NCBI GenBank assembly: GCA_040902925.1
Contig: JBBDWJ010000042.1
Location: forward strand, 1 to 49,800
DNA length: 49,800 nt
From: JBBDWJ01 sp040902925
Lineage (GTDB): Bacteria > Acidobacteriota > Terriglobia > Bryobacterales > UBA6623
Reading direction: 5' to 3'
Shown: one piece after another, positions 42,722-49,800 of the stretch
Layout: each line of letters begins with the position of its first letter
Position numbering within the stretch: the first letter of the stretch is position 1
Position numbers and translations under genes: made by a program
Notes under the pieces: generated by a model
The model's database searches: none
What the model was told of the DNA's origin: nothing
Seen by the model: only the letters and a program-made list of their open reading frames with translations

Positions 42722-42805
42722 ATGGGGCTGAATCGAAAGGAGAATGCTAGGAAGTGGCTGGGTGTTAGGGACGATTTCCGCAACTACCTGATTGCGGCAG
42801 CGTAG
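42722..42805 (+). pseudogene. Possible C-terminal remnant of a mobile-element or unknown gene
   Basis: A 27-codon frame ends in NARKWLGVRDDFRNYLIAAA-stop, which reads like the natural C-terminus of a larger protein. No upstream body is present in this frame. Resemblance is by eye only. Confidence 0.2.
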
Positions 42806-42873
42806 TGTCCCGCCCTCGCAACTTCTTCACACTCATCCGGTTCGAGGCCGCTCGCAAATGCGTCGCAGAGGGG

Positions 42874-42905
42874 CTGTCCGAAATATGTCTACATATTTCG
42901 GACAG
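42874..42905. promoter_or_regulatory. 32-bp perfect palindrome upstream of the PadR operon
   Basis: Two 15-bp arms (CTGTCCGAAATATGT and its exact complement) around CT. It lies 72 bp before the PadR start. It could be a regulator binding site, a transcript hairpin or the footprint of a transposon end pair. Confidence 0.6.
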
Positions 42906-42941
42906 GGCTCTCACCCCCGGACGGCGACCCCTCCCGGGCCG

Positions 42942-42972
42942 TTGACTTATTAAGTCTATATAGATAGACTTA
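42942..42972 (+). promoter_or_regulatory. Promoter and overlapping operator of the PadR operon
   Basis: A -35 box TTGACT (42942-42947) and -10 TAGACT (42965-42970) are 17 bp apart. An inverted repeat TAAGTCTA-6-TAGACTTA (42951-42972) overlaps the spacer and the -10. A regulator bound there would block the promoter, fitting PadR autorepression. The GTG start at 42978 is only 7 bp past the -10, so the transcript may be leaderless. Confidence 0.7.
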
Positions 42973-42977
42973 GCATC

Positions 42978-43304
42978 GTGCAGCGCAACCGGCCACCATC
43001 GAAGCAGTCAGCCTCGCTGTTGTTCGCTCTGGCGAGAGAGTCGGAGACGTGGCGCCACGGCTACGAGTTGAGCCTGGAGACGGGGCTCAAGGCAGGCACG
43101 CTGTATCCCTTGCTCGCTCGGCTCGCCGATCGCGGCTGGCTCGAGGCGCAATGGGAGACGACGGTGCCCGCGGGCCGGCCGCCGAGACATTTGTATCGCC
43201 TGACCACGACCGGCCTGCAGGAGACGCGCGCACTCGCCTTGGCACAGAGGACCTCGGGGCTGACTCGGTGCGCGCGGCTTCGCCCGCAGCGGGAGGGCAT
43301 GTGA
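42978..43304 (+). CDS. PadR-family transcriptional regulator
   Basis: 108-residue winged-helix regulator. ALARESETWRHGYELSLETGLKAGTLYPLLARLADRGWLEAQWE is the PadR DNA-binding domain, and PRHLYRLTTTGLQE is the wing/turn typical of the family. GTG 42978 is the likely start; there is no upstream RBS because the promoter's -10 is immediately upstream. Its stop overlaps the GTG of the next gene (GTGA, 43301-43304). Probably represses the operon via the inverted repeat at 42951-42972, and is likely released by a small ligand (family knowledge). Confidence 0.9.
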   Translation: MQRNRPPSKQSASLLFALARESETWRHGYELSLETGLKAGTLYPLLARLADRGWLEAQWETTVPAGRPPRHLYRLTTTGLQETRALALAQRTSGLTRCARLRPQREGM

Positions 43305-43897
43305 CCAACGGATTGCTGGACCCCACGATTGTTGCGTTCGCGTTCACGCCGGTGCTCGTCAGCGTGGCGACGGTGGTCACGCTCCTGCGTCGCCGGACGG
43401 GCCGTGACGTCGACCGAGGCATGGATGTGCCGGCATCGCTCCTGGCGTGGGCCGTGTGCACGATGCCGAGGGCACGCAGGGAATGGGGAGCTGCGATGCT
43501 CGGAGAGTTGGCAGCGGTGCCCGGCGGCATGGCGCGTTGGTGTTTCGCGCTGAGCTGTGCTCGTGCCGCGCTGTTGCTGCCCAGCGGCGGACCCGCGCTG
43601 AGCGGCGAACGACGTCCCATGCTCGGGCTCTTCGCCGTCACGGCACCGCCGCTCGCGCTGCCGTTCATCTATATCGCGGCTGTGATCATCGAGGCTGCGG
43701 GCGCCGCTCCGGCGGTCGTCGTCCGAATACTGGTGGGATCGACCATGGCCGCTCTCGTCGCAGGCGTGCCCCTCGGGCTCGCCAGCCGTTGGCGTCAGGA
43801 GTCGCTGCCGCATCCGACTACGTGGGGCATCGCATCGTCGGTCGGCACGTGTGCCTACTTCCTGCTCACCATGTGGTGGCTCGCGGGAGGCGACTGA
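43301..43897 (+). CDS. Integral membrane protein of the PadR operon
   Basis: 198-residue protein from GTG 43301 (GGGAGGG just upstream; overlaps the PadR stop). About four membrane segments: near 12-30, 90-100 (weak), 119-142 and 145-165, with a last one at the C-terminus. An internal block PRARREWGAAMLGELAAVPGGMARWCFALSCARAALLL recurs in membrane proteins linked to PadR genes in other phyla (from memory, not checked). It probably acts with the downstream protein. Function unknown. Confidence 0.8.
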   Translation: MTNGLLDPTIVAFAFTPVLVSVATVVTLLRRRTGRDVDRGMDVPASLLAWAVCTMPRARREWGAAMLGELAAVPGGMARWCFALSCARAALLLPSGGPALSGERRPMLGLFAVTAPPLALPFIYIAAVIIEAAGAAPAVVVRILVGSTMAALVAGVPLGLASRWRQESLPHPTTWGIASSVGTCAYFLLTMWWLAGGD

Positions 43898-44730
43898 TGG
43901 CTACGCTGGCTTGGGCGTGTGCGATCGTGACGAGGGTCATCATGATTACCTTCCTGCCGTTCGCCCCCGGCGGCTACGACTCGATGGCCGTGCCGCTGGC
44001 GGCGATGGCCTGGGTACTGGGACGCGTCGGCCTGCTGCTCGTGCCGATCGGGCTGCTCTGGCTGTGGGCGCTGTCGAGAGACAGGCCCGCACGACCGCGC
44101 TGGCTGATCCGCCTCTCAGTCAGCACGAGCGCCTTCATTCTGGTGGTCATGAGCGTGATCGCGTTCGCCGCGTCAGGTAGTCTCCTGCTCGCAACCGGCA
44201 CGGCCACAGGTGTCACGCTCCTGATCGCTCGACTGGCGCGCCATCTGCGCCGCCATCTCGCTACGCCCCTGCCGCGCATGGTGCCCGCACTCATCACGGT
44301 TGCGCCCATCTTCGTGCTGGCCGTACAGACGATGCTCGTCGATGCAGCAGCCACACATGCCCGGGACCGCGTCATTGCGAACGCCGCGCCGCTCATCGAG
44401 GAGATCGAGCGGTATCGCACGCGGCGCGGTACCTATCCCGAGTCGCTCTTCTCGATCTGGGGCGACTACAAGCCGTCAATCGTGGGCGTCGAGCGCTATC
44501 ACTACGAGCGCAGTGGCGACGGCTACAACGTAATCTTCCGCGAGCCGTCTCTCGACTTCGGCATGCGGCGGTTCGTGGCTTACAACCCTCTCGACAGGCA
44601 GCGCGTGACCGTCCACGAGACGGATCGCCTCCTGCTCGACGAAGCGGGACTCGATGCCGACAACGCCGGCTACACGGTGGTTCGGGCCCTGCCGCAGCCG
44701 CACTGGAAGCTGTTCGTGTTCCTGAGCTGA
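43897..44730 (+). CDS. Membrane protein with pilin/GspG-like C-terminal domain
   Basis: 277-residue protein starting ATG 43897 within TGATG, so coupled to the previous gene. Four membrane segments fall within about residues 1-150. The C-terminal soluble part begins ANAAPLIEEIERYRTRRGTYPESLFSIWGDY and ends LPQPHWKLFVFLS. The IERYRxxRGxYPxSL pattern resembles the post-helix region of type II secretion pseudopilins and related exported proteins. Third gene of the PadR operon. Function unknown. Confidence 0.78.
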   Translation: MATLAWACAIVTRVIMITFLPFAPGGYDSMAVPLAAMAWVLGRVGLLLVPIGLLWLWALSRDRPARPRWLIRLSVSTSAFILVVMSVIAFAASGSLLLATGTATGVTLLIARLARHLRRHLATPLPRMVPALITVAPIFVLAVQTMLVDAAATHARDRVIANAAPLIEEIERYRTRRGTYPESLFSIWGDYKPSIVGVERYHYERSGDGYNVIFREPSLDFGMRRFVAYNPLDRQRVTVHETDRLLLDEAGLDADNAGYTVVRALPQPHWKLFVFLS

Positions 44731-45230
44731 GCGGGGAGTCCGCCACCGACAACCAGCGTAGAAACCGACCGCCTTCCTTCGTTCCGCAGTGCCGTCGCCC
44801 ACGCGCGGCGGGGCGGTTGTGCAGGCTTCGTCTCGAACTTGCGTTCATACAAGTAGGGGCGGGTGCCCTGCGGAAGAGCTGGCTGGGAGGCAGGGACTCC
44901 GGCCCGCCACTTCCAGCAAGTGCTTGCTGGATCACGACTTTCCTCCATGTGCTGAATTGTCAGACTCTTGCCGACAGTCTATTACGTCTATCCGTTCCGT
45001 TGCGTCTCTGTGGTTCCCGCGAAAAATGGACACCAAATGGACACCATGGGAGTCCGTTGGAACCGAAACGTGCAACGCGACCACCCTGTCCATCGGGATA
45101 GAACAAGAGAGAACGCGCGAAAGAACGGCGGCTAACACGTTCCTAGGATACCAACGCAGAGGCAAGAGCCTCTATTAGCCTCTATATATTTTGCGACTTC
45201 CAACTCAGCACCTAGCCAGTCTGCCGTGGC
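44731..45230. other. 500-bp region with no supported gene
   Basis: Holds a near-perfect palindrome at 44910-44929 (TCCAGCAAG-TG-CTTGCTGGA), a tandem AAATGGACACC repeat near 45025-45045, and a small hairpin AGAGGC-AAGA-GCCTCT at 45158-45173. No open frame has family resemblance. It separates the PadR operon from the broken enolase gene and may be an island boundary. Confidence 0.5.
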
Positions 45231-46286
45231 TCATGCACGTAAGCGCGGGAAGGCGGCTCGGCCGGGGAATCGCGCGGCGGGGCCGAGCTCTTCTTCGATT
45301 CTGAGCAGTTGATTGTATTTCGCGACGCGGTCCGAACGGCTTGCCGAGCCGGTCTTGATCTGGCCTACTCCGGTCGCGACGGTTAAGTCCGCGATGAAGG
45401 CGTCCTCGGTCTCGCCAGAACGGTGAGAAACAACCGAAGTGTAGCCGGCGCCCGAAGCCATTTGGATAGCCTCGAACGTCTCTGTCACCGTCCCAATCTG
45501 GTTGAGCTTGATGAGGATGGAGTTTGCCACGCCTTCGCGAATCCCGCGGCTGAGAATGGCTGTGTTGGTCACGAAGATATCGTCACCGATCAACTGAATC
45601 TTGGAGCCCAGTGCTTCCGTGAGCCGTCTCCATCCGTGCCAGTCGTTCTCCGCCATGCCGTCTTCCAACGAAACGATGGGATATTGGCGAACCCAATCAG
45701 ACCAGTACTCGACCATCTCGTCTGATGTTCTTGCGCTGCTGTCCGATTTCTTGAACACGTACTTTCCCTGAGCTGCGTCGAAGAACTCACTTGCCGCTGG
45801 ATCGAGAGCGAGACCTACATCCTGCCCCGGCTGATAGCCCACCTTCGTGATCGCTTCGAGGATCACCTCCACTGCCTCTTCGTTGGATTTCAGGTGAGGT
45901 GCAAATCCGCCCTCGTCTCCTACCGACGTCGAGTAGCCGCGGTGTTTGAGAACTGCCCTGAGTGTATGGAAGATTTCCGCGCCCATGCGAAGGGCGTCGG
46001 CGAAGTTGGCGGCGCCGAAGGGCACAATCAGGAACTCCTGAAAGTCCACGGAATTGTCCGCGTGAACACCGCCGTTGAGTATGTTCATCAGAGGTACGGG
46101 CAACAACGGGGCCGCGGTGCCGCCGAGGTAGCGATAGAGGGGGATACCCCGACTCTGAGCGGCGGCACGCGCGGCTGCCATCGAGACGGCGAGGATCGCA
46201 TTCGCTCCAAGCCGCCCCTTGTTCGCCGAGCCGTCAAGTTGGACCATTTTCCGGTCGAGATCCGCCTGACGTGTCGCCTCCATCAC
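45231..46286 (-). CDS. eno: Enolase, 5'-truncated (probably non-functional)
   Basis: 351-codon frame, whereas enolase is about 425-430 residues. The first residues (MEATRQADLDRKM) align with about residue 83-95 of a normal enolase, so the N-terminal domain, including the mobile Ser loop that binds the second magnesium, is missing. The rest is intact: HADNSVDFQEF, GDEGGFAP, LEDGMAENDW, GDDIFVTN, LIKLNQIG, SHRSGETED and KTGSASRSDRVAKYNQLLRIEEELG. The frame upstream of the start meets a stop at once. GTG 46286 or ATG 46283 could serve as start, without a Shine-Dalgarno. The break lies at a junction shared with the MFS gene. A complete enolase presumably exists elsewhere. Confidence 0.9.
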   Translation of the reverse strand: MMEATRQADLDRKMVQLDGSANKGRLGANAILAVSMAAARAAAQSRGIPLYRYLGGTAAPLLPVPLMNILNGGVHADNSVDFQEFLIVPFGAANFADALRMGAEIFHTLRAVLKHRGYSTSVGDEGGFAPHLKSNEEAVEVILEAITKVGYQPGQDVGLALDPAASEFFDAAQGKYVFKKSDSSARTSDEMVEYWSDWVRQYPIVSLEDGMAENDWHGWRRLTEALGSKIQLIGDDIFVTNTAILSRGIREGVANSILIKLNQIGTVTETFEAIQMASGAGYTSVVSHRSGETEDAFIADLTVATGVGQIKTGSASRSDRVAKYNQLLRIEEELGPAARFPGRAAFPRLRA

Positions 46287-46290
46287 AGTG

Positions 46291-46310
46291 ATCGGATATG
46301 ATCGGATATG
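46291..46310. repeat. 10-bp tandem duplication at the enolase/MFS junction
   Basis: ATCGGATATG occurs twice in a row. It lies exactly where both divergent genes lose their 5' ends, and is a candidate scar of deletion, insertion or assembly. Confidence 0.8.
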
Positions 46311-47242
46311 TCGTCAACCTGATGGCGGTTCCGCTATTGGCCCTGGCGGGACGCTGGGAACTCGCGGCAACGCTGCTGATCGTGGAACGCGTAGGCAAAG
46401 CGATTCGCAATCCTCCCCGCGATGCCATGCTGTCCCACGCCACGGTCCGGCTCGGGCCTGGGTGGGCCTTCGGCCTCCATGAGGCCCTCGACCAAGTGGG
46501 CGCGGTTGCCGGCCCGCTCATTGTTGCCGCGGTCCTTCAGGCGCGCAACAGCTATCGGGAAGCTTTCGCTATTCTCCTCATACCGGCGCTGCTTGCCCTC
46601 GCGGTCCTGCTCATTGCGCGAGTGTTGTATCCGCGGCCACAAGACTTGGAGCCGACCGCGCCCGCTCTCGAGTCTTCTGGAATCTCAAGTGCGGATTGGA
46701 TCTATCTGGGAGCCATCGGACTGGTTGCGGCCGGCTACGTTGACTTCCCGCTCATCGCGTACCATTTCCGGCGCATCGACATGGTTTCCCAGAACTGGAT
46801 TCCTATCTTTTATGCCGTTGCCATGGGTGTCGACGCAGTGTCCGCACTGGTCTTCGGATACCTGTACGACCGGATCGGCATATCAGTACTGGTAGCGGTT
46901 TCGCTGATCTCATCGTTGTTCGCGCCACTAGTTTTCCTGGGAGGCTTCCGGACGGCCTTGCTTGGCATGGCTCTGTGGGGGACCGGCATGGGAGCGCAGG
47001 AATCCGTGATGCGGGCCGCTGTCGCACGGCTGGTTCCCCCGGACCGCCGTGGCTCGGCTTACGGGTTCTTCAACGCCGGGTATGGGGTGGCCTGGTTTCT
47101 GGGCAGTGCGACGCTGGGAGCGCTCTACGACATGTCTCTAACTGCCGTAATCGCGTTCTCGGTCGTTGCGCAGCTGGCCTCGATTCCCCTGTTCCTACTG
47201 GCAAAAAAGCGCCTGAAGGAGGAGCACAATGCTCCAGCCTGA
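46298..47242 (+). CDS. MFS transporter, 5'-truncated
   Basis: 314-codon polytopic protein. It begins abruptly at MIGYVVNLMAVPLLALAG, which corresponds to TM3 of a 12-TM major facilitator, so TM1-2 (about 80-90 residues) are missing. The usual TM3-TM4 loop RVGKAIRNPPRDAMLS and later helices are intact. Membrane segments fall at about 2-18, 66-82, 93-110, 130-150, 160-185, 195-215 and onward. No Shine-Dalgarno precedes ATG 46298, and the 10 bp around it are tandemly duplicated. Substrate unknown. It overlaps a small ORF at 47229 and leads into TauE/SafE and DUF1634 genes on the same strand. Confidence 0.85.
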   Translation: MIGYVVNLMAVPLLALAGRWELAATLLIVERVGKAIRNPPRDAMLSHATVRLGPGWAFGLHEALDQVGAVAGPLIVAAVLQARNSYREAFAILLIPALLALAVLLIARVLYPRPQDLEPTAPALESSGISSADWIYLGAIGLVAAGYVDFPLIAYHFRRIDMVSQNWIPIFYAVAMGVDAVSALVFGYLYDRIGISVLVAVSLISSLFAPLVFLGGFRTALLGMALWGTGMGAQESVMRAAVARLVPPDRRGSAYGFFNAGYGVAWFLGSATLGALYDMSLTAVIAFSVVAQLASIPLFLLAKKRLKEEHNAPA

Positions 47243-47516
47243 CAATTGCGGTCTCAAGGGAAACAAGCGTGATACCGTGCCCACTTGGGTTGAACTGAGC
47301 CGGGGGCGCACAAAGGTCCCGAAACGTTCTGGGGGTGGAGCGGATGTTGTGGCCGAGGAAGTGATGCAGAGCGCCGGATTCCGCGCACTGGCCATGCATG
47401 CCGATGTCCGAGCGCTCGTCGCACGTTCCTATCAGTGGCCGTTCACGTCGGCCTTGAATCTGTCCCGCGTTGCACCGTCTACTGCGATAGCACCAGCCAA
47501 ACACCCGCTGCCATGA
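47229..47516 (+). CDS. Small hypothetical protein coupled to MFS and TauE genes
   Basis: 95-codon frame. ATG 47229 follows AAGGAGGAG at good spacing and overlaps the MFS end by 14 bp. The stop TGA overlaps the TauE start (ATGA, 47513-47516). This double overlap favours a real gene. The protein (MLQPDNCGLKGNKRDTVP..., later VVAEEVMQSAGFRALAMHADVRALVA) resembles no family I know and has no membrane segment. It may instead be decayed sequence. Confidence 0.45.
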   Translation: MLQPDNCGLKGNKRDTVPTWVELSRGRTKVPKRSGGGADVVAEEVMQSAGFRALAMHADVRALVARSYQWPFTSALNLSRVAPSTAIAPAKHPLP

Positions 47517-48361
47517 ACCCATCGTCCATTTTGACGCTTACGCTTCTGGTGGGCGGAGGATCGTTTGTGGCCGGACTCCTCGGCGCCATGACGGGATTGG
47601 GAGGCGGTGTTGTGCTCATCCCGATGCTCACCCTCGGTTTCGGATTTGACATCCGCTACGCCATTGGCGCTTCACTGGTCTCTGTGATCGCGACTTCCTC
47701 CGGGGCGGCCGCCGCGTTCGTTCGGGAAGGATACACGAATATCCGAATCGGCATGTTTCTGGAGATCGCCACCAGCCTGGGCGCCATTCTGGGCGCGATT
47801 CTCGCTGCGAGCGTGAACCCCATGTGGATCGGGCTCGTTTTCGGTGTGGTGCTCCTCCATGCCGCCTACACCGCGCTACGGCCCCACCCTCAAGAGCTGG
47901 GCATAGATCTTCCATCCAGTGCGCTGGCCCAGAAATTGCGGCTCGATGGCTCGTATCCAACAGCGGAAGGCATGCGGACGTACTACGTTCGCTCGGTACC
48001 CGCCGGATTCGTTTTGATGGGGGTGGCCGGTGTGCTCTCGGGTCTGTTGGGCATCGGCTCCGGCGCCATCAAGGTTCTCGCAATGGACCGGGCGATGAAA
48101 CTTCCCTTCAAGGTCTCGACGACGACAAGCAATTTCATGATCGGCGTCACTGCGGCTGCAAGCGCGGGGGTCTACCTGGGGCGAGGGTATATCGACCCTG
48201 GCCTATCGATGCCCGTGATGCTCGGCGTCCTGGCTGGTTCGCTGCTCGGGGCGCGTCTCTTGGCGAAAGCGCCCACGCGACAGCTCCGATTACTATTCGC
48301 CGTCGTCATCGCCGTGCTCGCAGTGGAAATGATATACAACAGCCTGACAGGGAGGATTTGA
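47513..48361 (+). CDS. Sulfite exporter TauE/SafE family membrane protein
   Basis: 282-residue transporter with about eight membrane segments. The N-terminal GLLGAMTGLGGGVVLIPMLTLGF and the mid-protein VAGVLSGLLGIGSGAIKVLAMDRAM are the two repeated TauE/SafE motifs. ATG 47513 is chosen because the motif-bearing first helix starts right after it; the frame is open further upstream. Members move sulfite, sulfonates or other organic anions, and the substrate here is unknown. Followed directly by a DUF1634 gene, a common pairing. Confidence 0.9.
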   Translation: MNPSSILTLTLLVGGGSFVAGLLGAMTGLGGGVVLIPMLTLGFGFDIRYAIGASLVSVIATSSGAAAAFVREGYTNIRIGMFLEIATSLGAILGAILAASVNPMWIGLVFGVVLLHAAYTALRPHPQELGIDLPSSALAQKLRLDGSYPTAEGMRTYYVRSVPAGFVLMGVAGVLSGLLGIGSGAIKVLAMDRAMKLPFKVSTTTSNFMIGVTAAASAGVYLGRGYIDPGLSMPVMLGVLAGSLLGARLLAKAPTRQLRLLFAVVIAVLAVEMIYNSLTGRI

Positions 48362-48759
48362 TGGGCGTTCCGGCCGGACTCGTCATCGTTCACGAGATGG
48401 AAAGGCGTCTGGGGAACCTTCTTCGCGCCGGCGTGAGTTTGGCCGCGGTTGTGGTGCTGGTCGGCGGCCTAATCTATCTCGCCAGACATGGCCACGAACA
48501 GCCCGCATACCAAACGTTTCGGGGTGAGCCTTCCGCTTTGCGGACCTTTGCGGGCATCCTGAGCGGCGCTTGGGAACTGCGGGGGAGGGAGATTATTCAA
48601 CTCGGTCTTCTGTTATTGATAATGACGCCGATCGCCAGAGTCGCCTTCGCCGCGTACAGCTTTACACGGCAGCGGGACTGGCTGTACGTCGGCATCGCCA
48701 GCATTGTTCTGTCGTTACTCCTGTACGGGTTCTTAGGAAGCGTCTCTCTTCCGATCTGA
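48361..48759 (+). CDS. DUF1634 family membrane protein
   Basis: 132-residue protein with three membrane segments (about 20-42, 77-97 and 106-128). ATG 48361 overlaps the TauE/SafE stop by one base (TGATG), with GGGAGG just upstream. DUF1634 proteins are habitually encoded next to TauE/SafE exporters and are presumed accessory subunits. Its 3' end overlaps the converging histidine-kinase remnant by 27 bp. Confidence 0.87.
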   Translation: MGVPAGLVIVHEMERRLGNLLRAGVSLAAVVVLVGGLIYLARHGHEQPAYQTFRGEPSALRTFAGILSGAWELRGREIIQLGLLLLIMTPIARVAFAAYSFTRQRDWLYVGIASIVLSLLLYGFLGSVSLPI

Positions 48760-49053
48760 GCGAACCGCCCTCGCCGCCTGCGGGCCGGGAGACCTAACGG
48801 CTACGTCAGCATCAATTGACGAGAAGAGATAGATCGACGGTAGAGTAACGCGGACGAGGGCCCCGCAACTCCCCTCGGAGGAAGCGTCGATCGTGCCGTG
48901 GTGGGCCGTGACGATTGTTCGTGCGATGGCTAATCCCAGGCCGGCCCCCGCGCCAGCCGTTCGAGCCGGGTCGGCCCGGTAGAACCGATCAAACACATTC
49001 GCAGATCGGCCGTCGCGATGCCACAACCGGTATCCTCTACCTCTAGAACACAC
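48733..49053 (-). pseudogene. Sensor histidine kinase, C-terminal (ATP-binding) fragment in shifted frame
   Basis: This frame carries the rest of the HATPase domain: VFDRFYRADPAR (F-box), GAGAGLGLAIARTIVTAHHGTI (G2 box), then a final strand (RVTLPS) and a non-conserved tail. It follows the upstream kinase frame after a one-base slip near 49000, where D-L-(P)-N-V-F-D would be expected. Whether the slip is real or a sequencing error cannot be told from one read. Confidence 0.8.
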
Positions 49054-49721
49054 TCGGCAGGGGACGCCTCTAAGCGGAGGGACACGCTCCCTCCCGCTGG
49101 CGTGAACTTCACCGCGTTATCGGCCAGAATTAGCACCAGTCTCCGAAGAGCGGCTTCATCCGCCCACACCAAGATGTCTTGCTTCGGCACGATCCACTCC
49201 AGTCGAATCTGCTTTGACTCAGCCAGGGGCGCCACGACTTCCTTCAGCCGCTCGATCACCGTTCCGACGAGCACTGCATCGAATTGAAACTGGCACTGGC
49301 CCGCATCGCCAAGGGCCAATAAGAGCAGTTTTTCCAGCAAGTCGGTCATTTGCACGGTTTCGCGCTGAATCGCCTGGAGCGTCTGCCGGTAACTGTCCGG
49401 CGTGCGTTCGTGGCGCAAAGCCAATTCCGCTGTCGCGCGAACCACGGCTACGGGCGTTCGTAGTTCATGAGCGGCATCAGCAGTGAACCGAGTGACACTG
49501 CGTACCGAAGCTTCGATCCGGGCAAGCAGTTCGTTCCATGAGTCAGCCAGGCGCTGTAATTCATCGCCCGTATCGGGAACCGATACTCTTGCCGCCAGGT
49601 CCTTCACATTGATGGACCTTGCCTCCCGTGTCATTTCGTCAACCGGTCGAAGGGCCCGCCGCGCCAGCCACCACCCGCCAGCCGCGGCGATGACGAAGAC
49701 AACCGGAAATTGTCCGACCAT
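48930..49721 (-). pseudogene. Sensor histidine kinase, N-terminal and core fragment
   Basis: Begins in the second membrane segment (FPVVFVIAAAGGWWLARRALRPVDEM) with a HAMP domain. Then come the phospho-acceptor H-box AAHELRTPVAVVR, the N-box ILADNAVKFTP, and the G1 box EDTGCGIA. At about 49000 the frame runs into unrelated codons while the neighbouring frame resumes the kinase. Upstream of ATG 49721 this frame is closed by a TAG at 49761-49763. Another frame there (VLQDAL...) could be the sensor part, implying a second slip. The type resembles heavy-metal or two-component sensors of the CusS/QseC class. A response regulator would lie beyond the window. Confidence 0.85.
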
Positions 49722-49800
49722 GACCCAGCCGAGTATCGAGAGCGTCTTGTAGAACCTGACCTATGCGCGGCCGAGGGCCGGGGTGGAGGACCTGGACGCA

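Noticed and set aside
44850..44905. tRNA-like GCGGGTG...CCCGCCA segment
   Set aside because: Only about 50 bases long, with no anticodon or T-arm; cannot fold as a tRNA.

Overview
The window is a high-GC bacterial chromosome segment, probably from an uncultured Acidobacteriota member (Bryobacter/Solibacter-like). That assignment is inference. It rests on the gene mix (Tat-exported Gfo/Idh/MocA oxidoreductase, paired M16 peptidases with an extra C-terminal domain, DUF885 lipoprotein, PadR operon, a Lys/Ala histone-like protein) and on short intergenic repeats (TTTGCC-rich tracts, hairpins of the form GACAGGCG-AAAG-CGCCTGTC, and a GGTTTCAGGTGCC unit). No rRNA gene, confident tRNA, CRISPR array or intact mobile element was seen.

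Layout. 0-2.5 kb: an oxidoreductase running off the left edge and a divergent diacylglycerol-kinase-family lipid kinase. 2.5-6.6 kb (minus): an SpoU RNA methyltransferase coupled to rarA, followed by a two-gene AAA ATPase/DUF4276 cassette that looks like a defence module. 6.7-7.9 kb (plus): a Sua5/YrdC enzyme coupled to a DUF218 protein. 8.0-13.2 kb (minus): metX, metW, a YjhG-type dehydratase and a quinone oxidoreductase. 13.2-14.6 kb: an intrinsic terminator, a histone H1-like gene and about 0.85 kb with no gene. 14.6-18.3 kb: a tandem pair of M16 peptidases, one catalytic and one lacking the zinc site. 18.5-25.8 kb: a Cu/Ag RND efflux operon (cusCBA type) preceded by two small exported proteins. 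25.8-28.9 kb: small genes (duplicated-fold exported protein, pseudo-receiver, 2H phosphoesterase, conserved hypothetical). 29.0-32.1 kb: divergent GT2 and polytopic glycosyltransferases. 32.4-36.8 kb: TPR protein, a long aldo/keto reductase coupled to a YkgJ Fe-S protein, and a DUF885 metallopeptidase-like lipoprotein. 37.0-41.8 kb: an RmlD-like reductase, an adenosine-specific kinase, a class A beta-lactamase-like hydrolase, an exported metallo-beta-lactamase-fold protein, a membrane protein with 24-bp repeats, and a peptidoglycan-binding protein.

From about 41.9 kb the segment looks accessory and eroded. It has sparse coding, IS-like fragments, a PadR operon under a compact operator/promoter, and then a junction at 46.29 kb where an enolase gene and an MFS transporter gene, head to head, have both lost their 5' ends. 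Downstream of the MFS fragment are TauE/SafE and DUF1634 genes. At the right edge a sensor histidine kinase is broken by one clear frameshift and perhaps a second.

Most interesting items: the AAA/DUF4276 cassette, the double-truncation junction, the PadR operator with an apparently leaderless start and a nearby 32-bp palindrome, the two unnamed small proteins leading the copper-efflux operon, and the repeat-bearing membrane protein at 40.8 kb.
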